The notes beneath the pieces were generated by a model, which worked only from the letters and a program-made list of their open reading frames with translations, was not told where the DNA came from and made no database searches. A program made the position numbers and the translations under genes. From a virus: DNA of 34,366 nucleotides. The stretch is taken from positions 1 to 34,366 of IMG/VR virus record IMGVR_UViG_3300046001_004537; one strand, 5' to 3'. The first letter of the stretch is position 1; each line of letters starts with the position of its first letter. Positions 13,189-20,199 of the stretch are shown in pieces.

Positions 13189-14127
13189 ATGCAGATTCCT
13201 AATGGCGTGAACTTTTCAGATTACATCGAGATAGTGGGATCGGTAGAAGCCCAAGAGATTCACCCGGCAGGGTACTGGGAGAAGGAACTGATCGAGCGGA
13301 GTTATGGGGAGAAGGTAACTGGTGACTGTCTACCCTGGGCGAAGACCTTCCCGCTGTTTAGACTACGACCGGGTGAACTAACCCTCTGGGGTGGCATGAA
13401 CGGACACAGGAAGTCTATGCTCTTGGGCCAGGTGATGCTGAATCTCTTGGAGAGTCATCGAGTAGCCATTGCCAGCCTTGAAATGAAGCCGACAGAGACC
13501 CTTTGGAGAATGTGCTTACAGGCAGCAGGCACAGGAAGTCCTCCCGAGGCTTTCGTTAAACGATTCTCCGACTACGCCGACAAGACTCTCCTGATCTACG
13601 ACCAGCTCGACACGGTGAAGTCAGACAAGATACTAGGTTTCGTGCATTACTGTGCGAGTGTTATGCGGTGCGAACACATAGTCATCGACTCCCTCACGAA
13701 ATGCGGTTTAGGCACAACGGATAGGGATAAAGAGGCTGATTTCATTGACCGCCTACAGTGGGCTGCCAAGAGTTTAAAATGCCATATACATCTGGTTTGC
13801 CACGTTCGCAAGCCCAACGGCGTGGGTGAAGAGTACCAGCCGAATAAATTTGATGTTCGTGGAGCAGGTCAGCTCGTAGACCTATGCGATAACTTGGTAA
13901 TCGTCTGGAAGAATAAGAAGCGTGAGTCCATGAAGGGCATGAATCTGGAGCTGAAGAACTTGGAGTATTTCCAATCCAATTCCGACCAGGTATTGATCGT
14001 GGAGAAGCAGAGGCACGGAGCATGGGAAGGGAAAGTTAATCTTTACTTCCACGACCAGAGTTTGCAGTTTACATCCGAGGAGAATCGGGTCAAAAATCTT
14101 GACGAAGTCATGAAAAGAAACGCTTGA
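13189..14127 (+). CDS. DnaB/RecA-type replicative helicase with altered Walker A
   Basis: A 312-residue RecA-fold ATPase that corresponds to the C-terminal motor of DnaB-like helicases and lacks the primase-interacting N-terminal domain. Seen: Walker A region GGMNGHRKSM (68-77), the SLEMKP catalytic-glutamate motif (Glu98), Walker B HIVIDS (Asp167) and the sensor HLVCHVRKP (201-209). In the Walker A loop the glycine before Lys75 is replaced by arginine (codon AGG, 13408-13410); one base change would restore GKS. A perfect AAGGAGG precedes the ATG, which abuts the DUF1376 stop. It should unwind DNA at the fork, with the DUF1376 and zinc-domain proteins as partners. Confidence 0.87.
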   Translation: MQIPNGVNFSDYIEIVGSVEAQEIHPAGYWEKELIERSYGEKVTGDCLPWAKTFPLFRLRPGELTLWGGMNGHRKSMLLGQVMLNLLESHRVAIASLEMKPTETLWRMCLQAAGTGSPPEAFVKRFSDYADKTLLIYDQLDTVKSDKILGFVHYCASVMRCEHIVIDSLTKCGLGTTDRDKEADFIDRLQWAAKSLKCHIHLVCHVRKPNGVGEEYQPNKFDVRGAGQLVDLCDNLVIVWKNKKRESMKGMNLELKNLEYFQSNSDQVLIVEKQRHGAWEGKVNLYFHDQSLQFTSEENRVKNLDEVMKRNA

Positions 14128-14152
14128 CACCTGTTTTCACCTGATTTATATT
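14124..14152 (+). promoter_or_regulatory. Internal sigma70 promoter for the recombination genes
   Basis: TTGACA (14124-14129) and TATATT (14147-14152) are spaced by exactly 17 bases. The -35 box overlaps the helicase stop codon (14125-14127). It lies in the only sizeable gap in this stretch and would start transcription near 14159, upstream of the gene at 14182 and the erf-exonuclease-SSB set. Confidence 0.8.
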
Positions 14153-14181
14153 GTAGTCCTACAGCAACAAAGGGGAAAGAA

Positions 14182-14463
14182 ATGAAAATAATCGAAGATT
14201 GGATTGACAAAAGGCTGACTTCTCTGGTTTCGGGCGATGACGGGTTTATCATGCTGTCCAGTGATGAAATGGACGACCTAGCGGAAGTGCTCGGGATGAA
14301 TCCGTACACGGTCGACGACTTCAGTAACCGAGTTTTAAGAGATCACATCTACTACTTGGTAGATCAGCACAGAGATTACTTCCAAGAGAAGATGGAAGAC
14401 TTCCATCACGAATATACCAAACAAGAACGAGAAACTCACAGGGTGATGCAATCATGTCAATGA
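14182..14463 (+). CDS. Hypothetical acidic protein (93 residues)
   Basis: MKIIEDWIDKRLTSLVSGDD with a middle DEMDDLAEVLGMNPYTVDDF and a charged helical C-terminus rich in histidine and glutamate. I do not recognise a family. It has its own AAGGGGAAAG ribosome site and is the first gene after the internal promoter. Its stop overlaps the Erf gene by 10 bases, so it is probably co-expressed with recombination functions. Confidence 0.65.
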   Translation: MKIIEDWIDKRLTSLVSGDDGFIMLSSDEMDDLAEVLGMNPYTVDDFSNRVLRDHIYYLVDQHRDYFQEKMEDFHHEYTKQERETHRVMQSCQ

Positions 14464-14981
14464 AAGATATCCAAGCAGAATTGAAGGCACCGAAGGGCCA
14501 GTTCAACTCCTTCGGCAAGTACAAGTACCGATCATGTGAGGACATAGTTGAGGCTGCAAAGCCAGTCCTGTTCAAGCATGGATGCCATATCAACCTGAGT
14601 GACGATATGGTGCAGGTAGGAGACAGGATTTATGTCAAGGCGATAGCGACAGTCCTGAAGGGGGATGTGATTATCGGAACCTCAACAGCCTTTGCTAGAG
14701 AGTCCTTCGATAAGAAGGGAATGGATGACTCGCAGATCACAGGAACTGCTTCAAGCTACGCTCGCAAGTACGCACTCAACGGATTGTTTGCGATAGATGA
14801 CACCAAGGATGCGGATACTGACGAGCACAAGGTCGTTTCTCCTCCGACCCCTGCTCAGGTCAAGGCAGTGGCCTCAGCGTCGAACCTTGACGATCTACGG
14901 GCCTTATACAAGGCCATGACGCCTGATGAGAGAGCTAGTTGCGCTGGCATTATCGAAGCAGCTAAGGCAGGGCTGAAATGA
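14454..14981 (+). CDS. erf: ERF-family single-strand annealing recombinase
   Basis: A 175-residue member of the ERF superfamily of single-strand annealing proteins. Seen: APKGQFNSFGKYKYRSCEDI (the N-F-x-KYKYR signature), HGCHINLSDD, and GTASSYARKYALNGLFAIDD, the conserved helix of the family. A short C-terminal domain follows after a proline-rich linker. With the exonuclease encoded next it would form a recombination pair, resecting ends and annealing strands, which is useful for making concatemers and repairing breaks. ATG 14454 overlaps the previous gene; an ATG two codons later is an alternative. Confidence 0.93.
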   Translation: MSMKDIQAELKAPKGQFNSFGKYKYRSCEDIVEAAKPVLFKHGCHINLSDDMVQVGDRIYVKAIATVLKGDVIIGTSTAFARESFDKKGMDDSQITGTASSYARKYALNGLFAIDDTKDADTDEHKVVSPPTPAQVKAVASASNLDDLRALYKAMTPDERASCAGIIEAAKAGLK

Positions 14982-15583
14982 GAATCATAGAATGCGAACA
15001 GGGTAGTCCTGAATGGCTACTAGCAAGGCTAGGAGTTCCAAGTGCCAGCTCCTACTCCAAGTTAATCACAACTACAGGCAGGGCTTCTGCTCAGGCTGAT
15101 GCTTACATCAACCAGCTAGTGGCAGAAAGACTTACCGGAGAGCCTACGTTCTTTCAAGTCACCGACCCAATGCAAAGAGGCATGGACTTAGAGCCTTTTG
15201 CTAGACACGCTTACGAGATGGAGACGGGTAACCTGGTAATACAAGTAGGCTTCCTGATGCACGACACGCTAGAGGCAGGGGCAAGTCCTGATGGTTTGAT
15301 AGGTGAGAACGGAGGGCTGGAGATTAAGTGTCCATCTGGTCATACTCACGTTGAGTACCTAAGAGACAACGTATTGCCCACGAAGTATTTCCAGCAGGCT
15401 CAAGGATGCTTGTGGATATCAGGAAGGGACTGGTGGGATTTCATGTCCTACCACCCTAGGATGGAGCCGCTAATCGTCAGGGTTTTCAGGGACGAGCAAT
15501 TTATCAAGGCGCTTGAGTGTGCCGTGATCGACGCAGTAAAAACAATTGAAATATTAACAACGAAGTTTAGGAGCAATACATGA
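14978..15583 (+). CDS. YqaJ-like (lambda exonuclease-type) recombination nuclease
   Basis: A 201-residue PD-(D/E)XK exonuclease. QGSPEWLLARLGVPSAS is the family's N-terminal motif; RGMDLEPFARHAYE carries Glu80. Catalytic residues are Asp105 in GASPDG and Glu115-x-Lys117 in LEIKCPSG, followed by QQAQGCLWISG. It digests 5' ends to give 3' single strands for Erf. The length is close to lambda exonuclease (226). It overlaps erf by ATGA and the SSB-like gene by ATGA. Confidence 0.95.
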   Translation: MRIIECEQGSPEWLLARLGVPSASSYSKLITTTGRASAQADAYINQLVAERLTGEPTFFQVTDPMQRGMDLEPFARHAYEMETGNLVIQVGFLMHDTLEAGASPDGLIGENGGLEIKCPSGHTHVEYLRDNVLPTKYFQQAQGCLWISGRDWWDFMSYHPRMEPLIVRVFRDEQFIKALECAVIDAVKTIEILTTKFRSNT

Positions 15584-15897
15584 GTAAAATTGGGGTTCAG
15601 GTAAAGATAGATGTCTCGAAGATTGATAAGGCATTGCTGTACAAAGGAGCTAAGGGTACATACCTGGACGCAACCGTGTTCATCGACGTAGATACACCGG
15701 ATCAGTACGGCAATCACGGGATGGTAACTCAGGATATTTCAAAGGAGAAGAAGGATGCTGGAGAAAAAGGCCCAATTCTTGGCAATGTTAAGATATTTTG
15801 GAAAGATAGTGGCAGCAATCAAGCGGTACAGAGACCTGTATCAAAGCCTTCAAAGCCAGCAGGAGGAGATAACTTTGATGACGACATCCCTTTCTAG
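15580..15897 (+). CDS. Single-stranded DNA-binding-like protein
   Basis: A 105-residue protein placed directly after the exonuclease. The N-terminal 75 residues are beta-rich (YLDATVFIDVDTPDQYG) and of a type often found at this place. A proline/lysine linker (VSKPSKPAGGD) leads to an acidic tail, FDDDIPF, which mimics the D-D-x-I/L-PF tip used by bacterial SSB to recruit partners. I infer that it coats single strands and works with Erf and the exonuclease. The OB fold itself cannot be proved from sequence reading. Confidence 0.72.
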   Translation: MSKIGVQVKIDVSKIDKALLYKGAKGTYLDATVFIDVDTPDQYGNHGMVTQDISKEKKDAGEKGPILGNVKIFWKDSGSNQAVQRPVSKPSKPAGGDNFDDDIPF

Positions 15898-16087
15898 CCT
15901 TCCGCATTTCGGGGATTGTGTGAAGAAGCTACACGCCCAGAAGGGCATCTCTCAAAGAGAGGTAGCGGAGAAGATAGGGATGGATGCAGGCAACTATAAC
16001 CGCCTGTTAAACCGACCCAGCATGAGCGCCTCAACTCTCTGGTCTATCTGTAAAGCTCTTGATGTGAAGTTTGGTGACATAGCATGA
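15878..16087 (+). CDS. Cro/Xre-type helix-turn-helix regulator
   Basis: A 69-residue protein, mostly one HTH domain: GISQREVAEKIGMDAGNYNR (about residues 24-43) with the typical Q-x-E-x-A helix, then STLWSICKALDVKFGDIA. ATG 15878 is chosen because AGGAGGAG lies 9-11 bases upstream and only the HTH remains. Upstream in-frame codons would overlap the SSB gene in another frame. It may act as a Cro-like repressor, with the dyad at 9111-9126 or the repeat array as conceivable targets. Confidence 0.87.
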   Translation: MTTSLSSLPHFGDCVKKLHAQKGISQREVAEKIGMDAGNYNRLLNRPSMSASTLWSICKALDVKFGDIA

Positions 16088-16485
16088 GCGAATCTTGGGT
16101 AGCGAAGGATGAACACACAAGACAGAAGTTCCTAGAGTTTGCCCAAGAGTACATGAAGGACAAGCTCGTGGTGTGGACATGGAGGGGGGAGACTAGAACA
16201 GGTAGACAGAACGCCTCTCTCCATGTTTACCTGCGGGAAGTGTCCAAGACTTTGAATGACGCAGGGATATCAGTAGAGAAGTTCTTTAAGCCAGGTTATC
16301 AGGTTCCCTTTAACGAGATGACAGTGAAGGATGAAATCTGGCATAAGATGCAGGTAGCTGTAACAGGCAAGGAGCACTCTTCTGATCTAACTCCTGGCGA
16401 GATGACAGAGGTATTCGATAGACTCAACTCGGTGCTTGCAGACAAGGGGATTCACGTCCCTTGGCCTAGCAAGGACTCTAGATAA
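16084..16485 (+). CDS. ninB: NinB-family recombination protein
   Basis: A 133-residue protein with the family pattern: RTGRQNASLHVYLREVSKTL, VKDEIWHKMQ, LTPGEMTEVFDRLNSVLADK and HVPWPS near the end. Lambda NinB (Orf) binds SSB and single-stranded DNA and replaces RecFOR as a mediator of recombination. Here it follows an SSB-like gene and a regulator and completes an Erf/exonuclease set. It overlaps the HTH gene by ATGA. Confidence 0.87.
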   Translation: MSESWVAKDEHTRQKFLEFAQEYMKDKLVVWTWRGETRTGRQNASLHVYLREVSKTLNDAGISVEKFFKPGYQVPFNEMTVKDEIWHKMQVAVTGKEHSSDLTPGEMTEVFDRLNSVLADKGIHVPWPSKDSR

Positions 16486-16495
16486 GGACAGGAAC

Positions 16496-16681
16496 ATGGA
16501 AGGCATAAAGAGAGATCACGTACTGAGCGAAGAGGCTGTCAAGGTGTTCAGGAAATACAGTCCATACCTAGAGTCCTCACGAATCCCCCTCTTGTTAGCT
16601 AAGAGGCCGTACCTGAAAGGAGAGGATAGGATTAGGTGTGATAGAACTGTAAGAGCACTTAAGCATAACCGTTTCTTTTAA
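16496..16681 (+). CDS. Hypothetical basic protein (61 residues)
   Basis: ATG 16496 (AAGGACAGGA upstream) starts MEGIKRDHVLSEEAVKVFRK, and the protein ends DRTVRALKHNRFF. Basic and helical; no family recognised. It starts 10 bases after ninB and is followed by a nested hairpin. A short DNA-binding or adaptor protein is possible but unsupported. Confidence 0.55.
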   Translation: MEGIKRDHVLSEEAVKVFRKYSPYLESSRIPLLLAKRPYLKGEDRIRCDRTVRALKHNRFF

Positions 16682-16687
16682 CGAATC

Positions 16688-16739
16688 CCCGGCCCTGCTT
16701 TTTTCACGCTTGTAATTGGGTAAGCAGTGCAGGGTCGGG
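16688..16739 (+). other. Nested intergenic hairpin (structured RNA candidate)
   Basis: An outer stem pairs CCCGGCCCTG (16688-16697) with CAGGGTCGGG (16730-16739), one G-T wobble. Inside it, CACGCTT (16705-16711) pairs with AAGC-A-GTG (16722-16729, one bulge) around a 10-base loop, with TTTTTT between the two left arms. It fills the gap 16682-16756 between two small genes. There is no U-run after the structure on the plus strand and no tRNA-like features. Confidence 0.6.
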
Positions 16740-16756
16740 AACTAACGAGGCATAGC

Positions 16757-16987
16757 ATGGAACACAAGACAGCCCTAGAGAGTAAGCGTGACCTTTGTGA
16801 AAGTCTTGAGATGTTAGCCCTGCTCATGCAGGATATTTCTGACGAGATGCACTACTACGGCGGGTTTGACCCGGAGGCGCTGGAGCACTCTGTTGAACTG
16901 AGCAATGCTTCGCAACAAGTCTTGGAGTGGGCAGAGACTCTTTCCGGCAAAACAGGCGCAGTCATAAACTTCGGGAATGCAGCATGA
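16757..16987 (+). CDS. Hypothetical acidic protein (76 residues)
   Basis: ATG 16757 is preferred (ACGAGG six bases upstream); a GTG at 16727 lies inside the hairpin. The product MEHKTALESKRDLCESLEML is followed by LLMQDISDEMHYYGGFDPEA. It is helical and acidic, with no recognised domain. Its stop overlaps the NinG start (ATGA). Confidence 0.6.
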   Translation: MEHKTALESKRDLCESLEMLALLMQDISDEMHYYGGFDPEALEHSVELSNASQQVLEWAETLSGKTGAVINFGNAA

Positions 16988-17406
16988 AGAAGAAGACCAT
17001 AGCCAAAGTAGTAGAGGACTGTGCGGTAGCCTTGCAGAAGGTCGTGAGGATGAAGGCTGCGATAGCTGAGAACATTGAAGGATATGTGACTTGTGTTTCA
17101 TGCGGAATTAAAAGGCACTGGAAGGAGCTAGATGCAGGGCACTACTTCTCTAGGGGTGATAAGTCAGTCAAGTTAATGGAAGAGAACATCCATCCCCAGT
17201 GTAAGGGTTGCAATATCAGAATGTCCCACGGGGATATCAAGGTAGTTACTGCTTATCGAAGATACATGGTGGAGATGTACGGGGAGGACTTCTTGGATCA
17301 CCTTGAGGCTCTAGCCTGGACTCCAAAGAAGTTTGACAGGGCAGAAGTCGAGGAATTAACTAAGACTCTGAAGGCTCAAATAAAAGAATATGAATCACAA
17401 CTCTGA
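16984..17406 (+). CDS. ninG: NinG/Rap-like recombination protein
   Basis: A 140-residue protein matching the zinc-binding, endonuclease-like core of lambda NinG (Rap). CVSCGIKRHWKELDAGHYFS holds a C-x2-C pair and the DAGH motif; then come ENIHPQCKGCN (a second C-x2-C) and HGDIKVVTAYRRYMVEMYG. Lambda Rap binds and resolves recombination intermediates such as D-loops and Holliday junctions. This copy is shorter than lambda NinG (about 200) because it lacks much of the N-terminal region. It pairs logically with Erf, the exonuclease and NinB encoded upstream. Confidence 0.92.
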   Translation: MKKKTIAKVVEDCAVALQKVVRMKAAIAENIEGYVTCVSCGIKRHWKELDAGHYFSRGDKSVKLMEENIHPQCKGCNIRMSHGDIKVVTAYRRYMVEMYGEDFLDHLEALAWTPKKFDRAEVEELTKTLKAQIKEYESQL

Positions 17407-17413
17407 GGTTATC

Positions 17414-17602
17414 ATGCCTGTAATCAAAGCGGCCTGGGCAAGAAAGGTGGAGGAGGAGGAGGGAATGTGCATCCTCGACGTAATCAGACGGGAGAGAGCC
17501 TGTCATGTACCGGACTGCATAATTGCCGCCAGCTTTGAGATAAAATCAAAGTGCTTCAACATGACAATGAGAAGGCTTAGAGATAAGGGGATAGACATAT
17601 GA
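17414..17602 (+). CDS. Hypothetical helical protein (62 residues)
   Basis: ATG 17414, with GAGG 8 bases upstream, gives MPVIKAAWARKVEEEEGMCI and then CHVPDCIIAASFEIKSKC, ending MRRLRDKGIDI. The end resembles the recognition helix and wing of small DNA-binding proteins, but the match is too loose to name. ATG 17390 is an alternative that overlaps ninG. Its stop overlaps the next gene as ATGA. Confidence 0.55.
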   Translation: MPVIKAAWARKVEEEEGMCILDVIRRERACHVPDCIIAASFEIKSKCFNMTMRRLRDKGIDI

Positions 17603-17844
17603 TCTGTATGGCAGATGTACTCAGAGACATGAACCGGGTAGGATTTATATCCCTCACGAATCCAAGCAGGATGGAGGAGGAAGACCTTAAACACCACAGG
17701 GCTGTTGCTCCCTTCGCTGAAGTCGAGGAGGCCAGAAGGCTGCACAAGAAGGGCGTATCCCAGAAGGAGATAGCCATTAGACTCGGAAGATCAGGCAATA
17801 CAATCCATAGTTGGATTTACCACAACACAAGAAGGACGTCATGA
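17599..17844 (+). CDS. Helix-turn-helix protein (homeodomain-like)
   Basis: An 81-residue protein whose C-terminal half is a clear HTH: EVEEARRLHKKGVSQKEIAI followed by RLGRSGNTIHSWIYH, the pattern of resolvase/transposase-type HTH domains. The N-terminal 35 residues (MICMADVLRDMNRVGFISLT) are not recognised. It is likely a small DNA-binding regulator of early or late genes. ATGA overlaps exist at both ends. Confidence 0.72.
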   Translation: MICMADVLRDMNRVGFISLTNPSRMEEEDLKHHRAVAPFAEVEEARRLHKKGVSQKEIAIRLGRSGNTIHSWIYHNTRRTS

Positions 17845-18065
17845 TAACCGACGAGGAGTATACGATGCACAACAAAGATTACTTTAGGAAACTGTCGGAG
17901 ACGGCAACGCACGCGAAGAAAGCCGACCCGGCGATACTTGAAGCGAAGATAGCGAAGTGCCTCGCTGCAGGTAAAACAATCACCGCCATCCCCCGAGGCG
18001 CCTCGGGCATGACACTTTCACCAATGGGAATTTGTAGAAACGGCATTAAAGGAGCAGAGAAATGA
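17841..18065 (+). CDS. Hypothetical basic protein (74 residues)
   Basis: The start at ATG 17841 (ATGA overlap) gives MITDEEYTMHNKDYFRKLSE and then KIAKCLAAGKTITAIPRGAS. The segment from about residue 33 looks like the first helices of an HTH (LEAKIAKCLAAGKTITAIPRG), but no second helix is clear. Function unknown. It is coupled to the zinc-type gene that follows. Confidence 0.55.
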   Translation: MITDEEYTMHNKDYFRKLSETATHAKKADPAILEAKIAKCLAAGKTITAIPRGASGMTLSPMGICRNGIKGAEK

Positions 18066-18409
18066 ACCGGCATTGTAAAGATAAAAGCTGTACGTCAGCA
18101 GCCCTACCGTCCAGTGGTCTGTGTTATATGCACACCGAAGCCCTGCGAGACCCAGCGTGGCCTCAACCCACCGGCCACTTTGGTGTAGACGTGACCGAAG
18201 CTATCGCTGTGATGAATGCGAAAATTCGGCAAGCGGTTAATGAAGCAAAAACCGCGACATTCACCCCACCGAAGGTCGATGCGCCCCTGTCCACTCAGCA
18301 AGGAGCGCAGCATGGGCCTCAGCAAGGGAGCGCAGCAAGGAGCGCAGCATGGGACGCACAAAAAACAAAGCTGCTGCAAATTATAGCAGCCGGGGAGTGG
18401 GTGGAATGA
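18062..18409 (+). CDS. Zinc-knuckle protein with glutamine/alanine repeat tail
   Basis: A 115-residue protein. Residues 5-24 (CKDKSCTSAALPSSGLCYMH) form a C-x4-C-x10-C-x2-H module. The same kind of module occurs twice in the HNH protein at 20199-20729. The middle is helical (VTEAIAVMNAKIRQAVNEAK). The C-terminal part derives from short DNA repeats (18296-18353) read in two frames, giving QQGAQHGPQQG then AARSAAW. It probably binds zinc and perhaps nucleic acid; function unknown. Confidence 0.6.
   Translation: MNRHCKDKSCTSAALPSSGLCYMHTEALRDPAWPQPTGHFGVDVTEAIAVMNAKIRQAVNEAKTATFTPPKVDAPLSTQQGAQHGPQQGSAARSAAWDAQKTKLLQIIAAGEWVE
18296..18353 (+). repeat. 21-bp direct repeat read in two frames
   Basis: CAGCAAGGAGCGCAGCATGGG occurs at 18296-18316 and again at 18333-18353, with a partial copy between (CAGCAAGGGAGCG). 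The 37-base offset is not a multiple of three, so the copies encode different peptides within one gene. Confidence 0.85.
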
Positions 18410-18555
18410 TAACCGATCAGAACGGAGACCCTCTGAGCACTGAGGAAATAATTAAGCGAGCTGAGAAGAACCGTGACCGCTGGCAGTTTGTGGCATGGAT
18501 TGTGGCGAGCTGTATTCTTTTGATTGTTGCTGATATGTTTGGGGTTCGTTTATAA
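18406..18555 (+). CDS. Small single-pass membrane protein (49 residues)
   Basis: ATG 18406 (ATGA overlap) starts MITDQNGDPLSTEEIIKRAE. After the charged N-terminus, WQFVAWIVASCILLIVADMF is a transmembrane helix and the protein ends VRL. The topology is likely cytoplasmic N-terminus with a C-terminal anchor. Early expression and membrane location are compatible with superinfection exclusion or host-membrane modulation, but nothing identifies a function. Confidence 0.65.
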   Translation: MITDQNGDPLSTEEIIKRAEKNRDRWQFVAWIVASCILLIVADMFGVRL

Positions 18556-18570
18556 CCAAGGGGTGGCATT

Positions 18571-20199
18571 ATGATTATCCGTGATGACTTAATGGACTAT
18601 TGCACAACAGAAAAACAGCGTGAGCACTATCAGGCGATGATAGCCGCGCAGTCTTATAGCAAGGCGGCCAGGGTATTGGGCATCACTAGGGGCACAATAA
18701 CTGAGACATATGAGAAGCTCCTTGCTAGAGAGTCGAGAGGTGGAATTTACAGCCCTGCAACTAACGAGATCAAGCCGCTTGCCCCAAAGCAAGCCGAGCT
18801 AGTTTCGAAGCACATCAGCATCAAGGCCAAGGCCCGTTACGTTATCACCTCAGCCCAGAACGCCACGCCTGTATTCAAGGAAGGCCTAGACTCTCTGCGT
18901 CTGTACTGCCGGGAGAATGCCGCCGAGCTTATTGTCGTGCCGAACCGTTACCACAATCCGACTTCCTCATGGACTACCTCAGATGAGAAGCAGGATTGGT
19001 GGGCGAGTGAGATACAGCATGACCTCGTGGATAAACGGGTTGAGCTAAACGCTAACTTAGTCCTCCTGGCTGACATCCGAATCCAGCCGACAGCAGTACG
19101 CCCCACAAGCGGCATGGAGACATTCTGCGGGGGCCAGTCAACCATCATCGGCCATCCAAAGCTAGAGACTGTTTCAATCCCCACTCCTCAACATCGACTC
19201 GCCAAGATCGTACATACCACGGGGGCTATTACCCTAGACAACTACTCCGATTCAAAGGCAGGCAAGAAGGGGGGGCATCACCATACTTTCGGGGCTTTGG
19301 TCGTGGAGATAGACGGAGATAGGTTCCACATAAGACAGTTGAACCTTGACGATGACGGCAGCTTCTATGACCTGGATTGCTTGTACACACAAGATCGCGT
19401 GGAGCGAAACATCAGAATTGCGGGATTGGTTCTAGGAGATCTTCACGAAAGATTCGTAGACCCTGACGTGGTGAAAGCAACCTTTACTTCTAAGCACTCC
19501 ATGATGAATGTCTTAAATCCAGAGGCCGTTGTGTACCACGATGTGATGGACTTCCACTCTAGGAATCACCATCATCGGCATAAGCCATTCAGTAACCTTG
19601 CCAAGCAGAGAGATAAGAGATCAAGCGTAGAGGATGAACTAAGCGAGTGTGCTGCCTTTGTGGACAAGCACGCAAGGGAAGGGCAGAGGATTATCTTCGC
19701 TGCATCCAACCACCCTGATGCGCTTCTGAGATGGATTGAGGACACTGACTGGAAGGAAGACCCTGAGAACGCTATCTTCTACCTAAGGACTGCCTTAGAG
19801 ATCGCCATATCCGCTACCATGTCCAGCTCAGGAGCTAGTTACATAGACCCCTTTGTGTACTGGATGGAACGAAAGTTATCGTGCTCTCAGCAGTGCGAGT
19901 TCCCGCACAGAGACGAGTCTGTAATGATCAAGGGGATTGAAGTAGGGATGCATGGAGACAAAGGCCCAAATGGTTCTCGTGGTGCAATCAAGGGCTTCGG
20001 CAGGATAGGGGTTAAGTCTATTATCGGACACAGTCATACAGCGGGCGTTATGGATGGGGTGTACCAGACGGGCACATCTTCAAACCTTAGACTTGAATAT
20101 AACTCTGGCCCTAGTAGCTGGTCACATACGCATTGTTGCATATACGCTAATGGAAAAAGAACGCTTCTTTGGATAATTGACGGGAAGTGGAGAGCTTAA
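18571..20199 (+). CDS. T5 A1-like protein with HTH and metallophosphoesterase fold
   Basis: A 542-residue protein similar in length and motif order to phage T5 A1 (about 556), which is needed for host DNA destruction in early infection. The N-terminus has an HTH-like segment (SYSKAARVLGITRGTITETY). The C-terminal half has metallophosphoesterase-type metal motifs: GDLHERFVD (289-297), YHDVMDFHSRNHHH starting near 322, SNHPD (380), MHGDKG (460) and GHSH (486-489). These would bind two metals for phosphodiester hydrolysis. An AAGGGG ribosome site precedes the ATG and the stop overlaps the HNH gene (TAATG). A host-DNA nuclease role is inferred from the T5 comparison. Confidence 0.8.
   Translation: MIIRDDLMDYCTTEKQREHYQAMIAAQSYSKAARVLGITRGTITETYEKLLARESRGGIYSPATNEIKPLAPKQAELVSKHISIKAKARYVITSAQNATPVFKEGLDSLRLYCRENAAELIVVPNRYHNPTSSWTTSDEKQDWWASEIQHDLVDKRVELNANLVLLADIRIQPTAVRPTSGMETFCGGQSTIIGHPKLETVSIPTPQHRLAKIVHTTGAITLDNYSDSKAGKKGGHHHTFGALVVEIDGDRFHIRQLNLDDDGSFYDLDCLYTQDRVERNIRIAGLVLGDLHERFVDPDVVKATFTSKHSMMNVLNPEAVVYHDVMDFHSRNHHHRHKPFSNLAKQRDKRSSVEDELSECAAFVDKHAREGQRIIFAASNHPDALLRWIEDTDWKEDPENAIFYLRTALEIAISATMSSSGASYIDPFVYWMERKLSCSQQCEFPHRDESVMIKGIEVGMHGDKGPNGSRGAIKGFGRIGVKSIIGHSHTAGVMDGVYQTGTSSNLRLEYNSGPSSWSHTHCCIYANGKRTLLWIIDGKWRA

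Noticed and set aside
16688-16739. tRNA gene
   Set aside because: The folded element has no T-loop sequence, no anticodon arm of the right size and no 7-bp acceptor stem.
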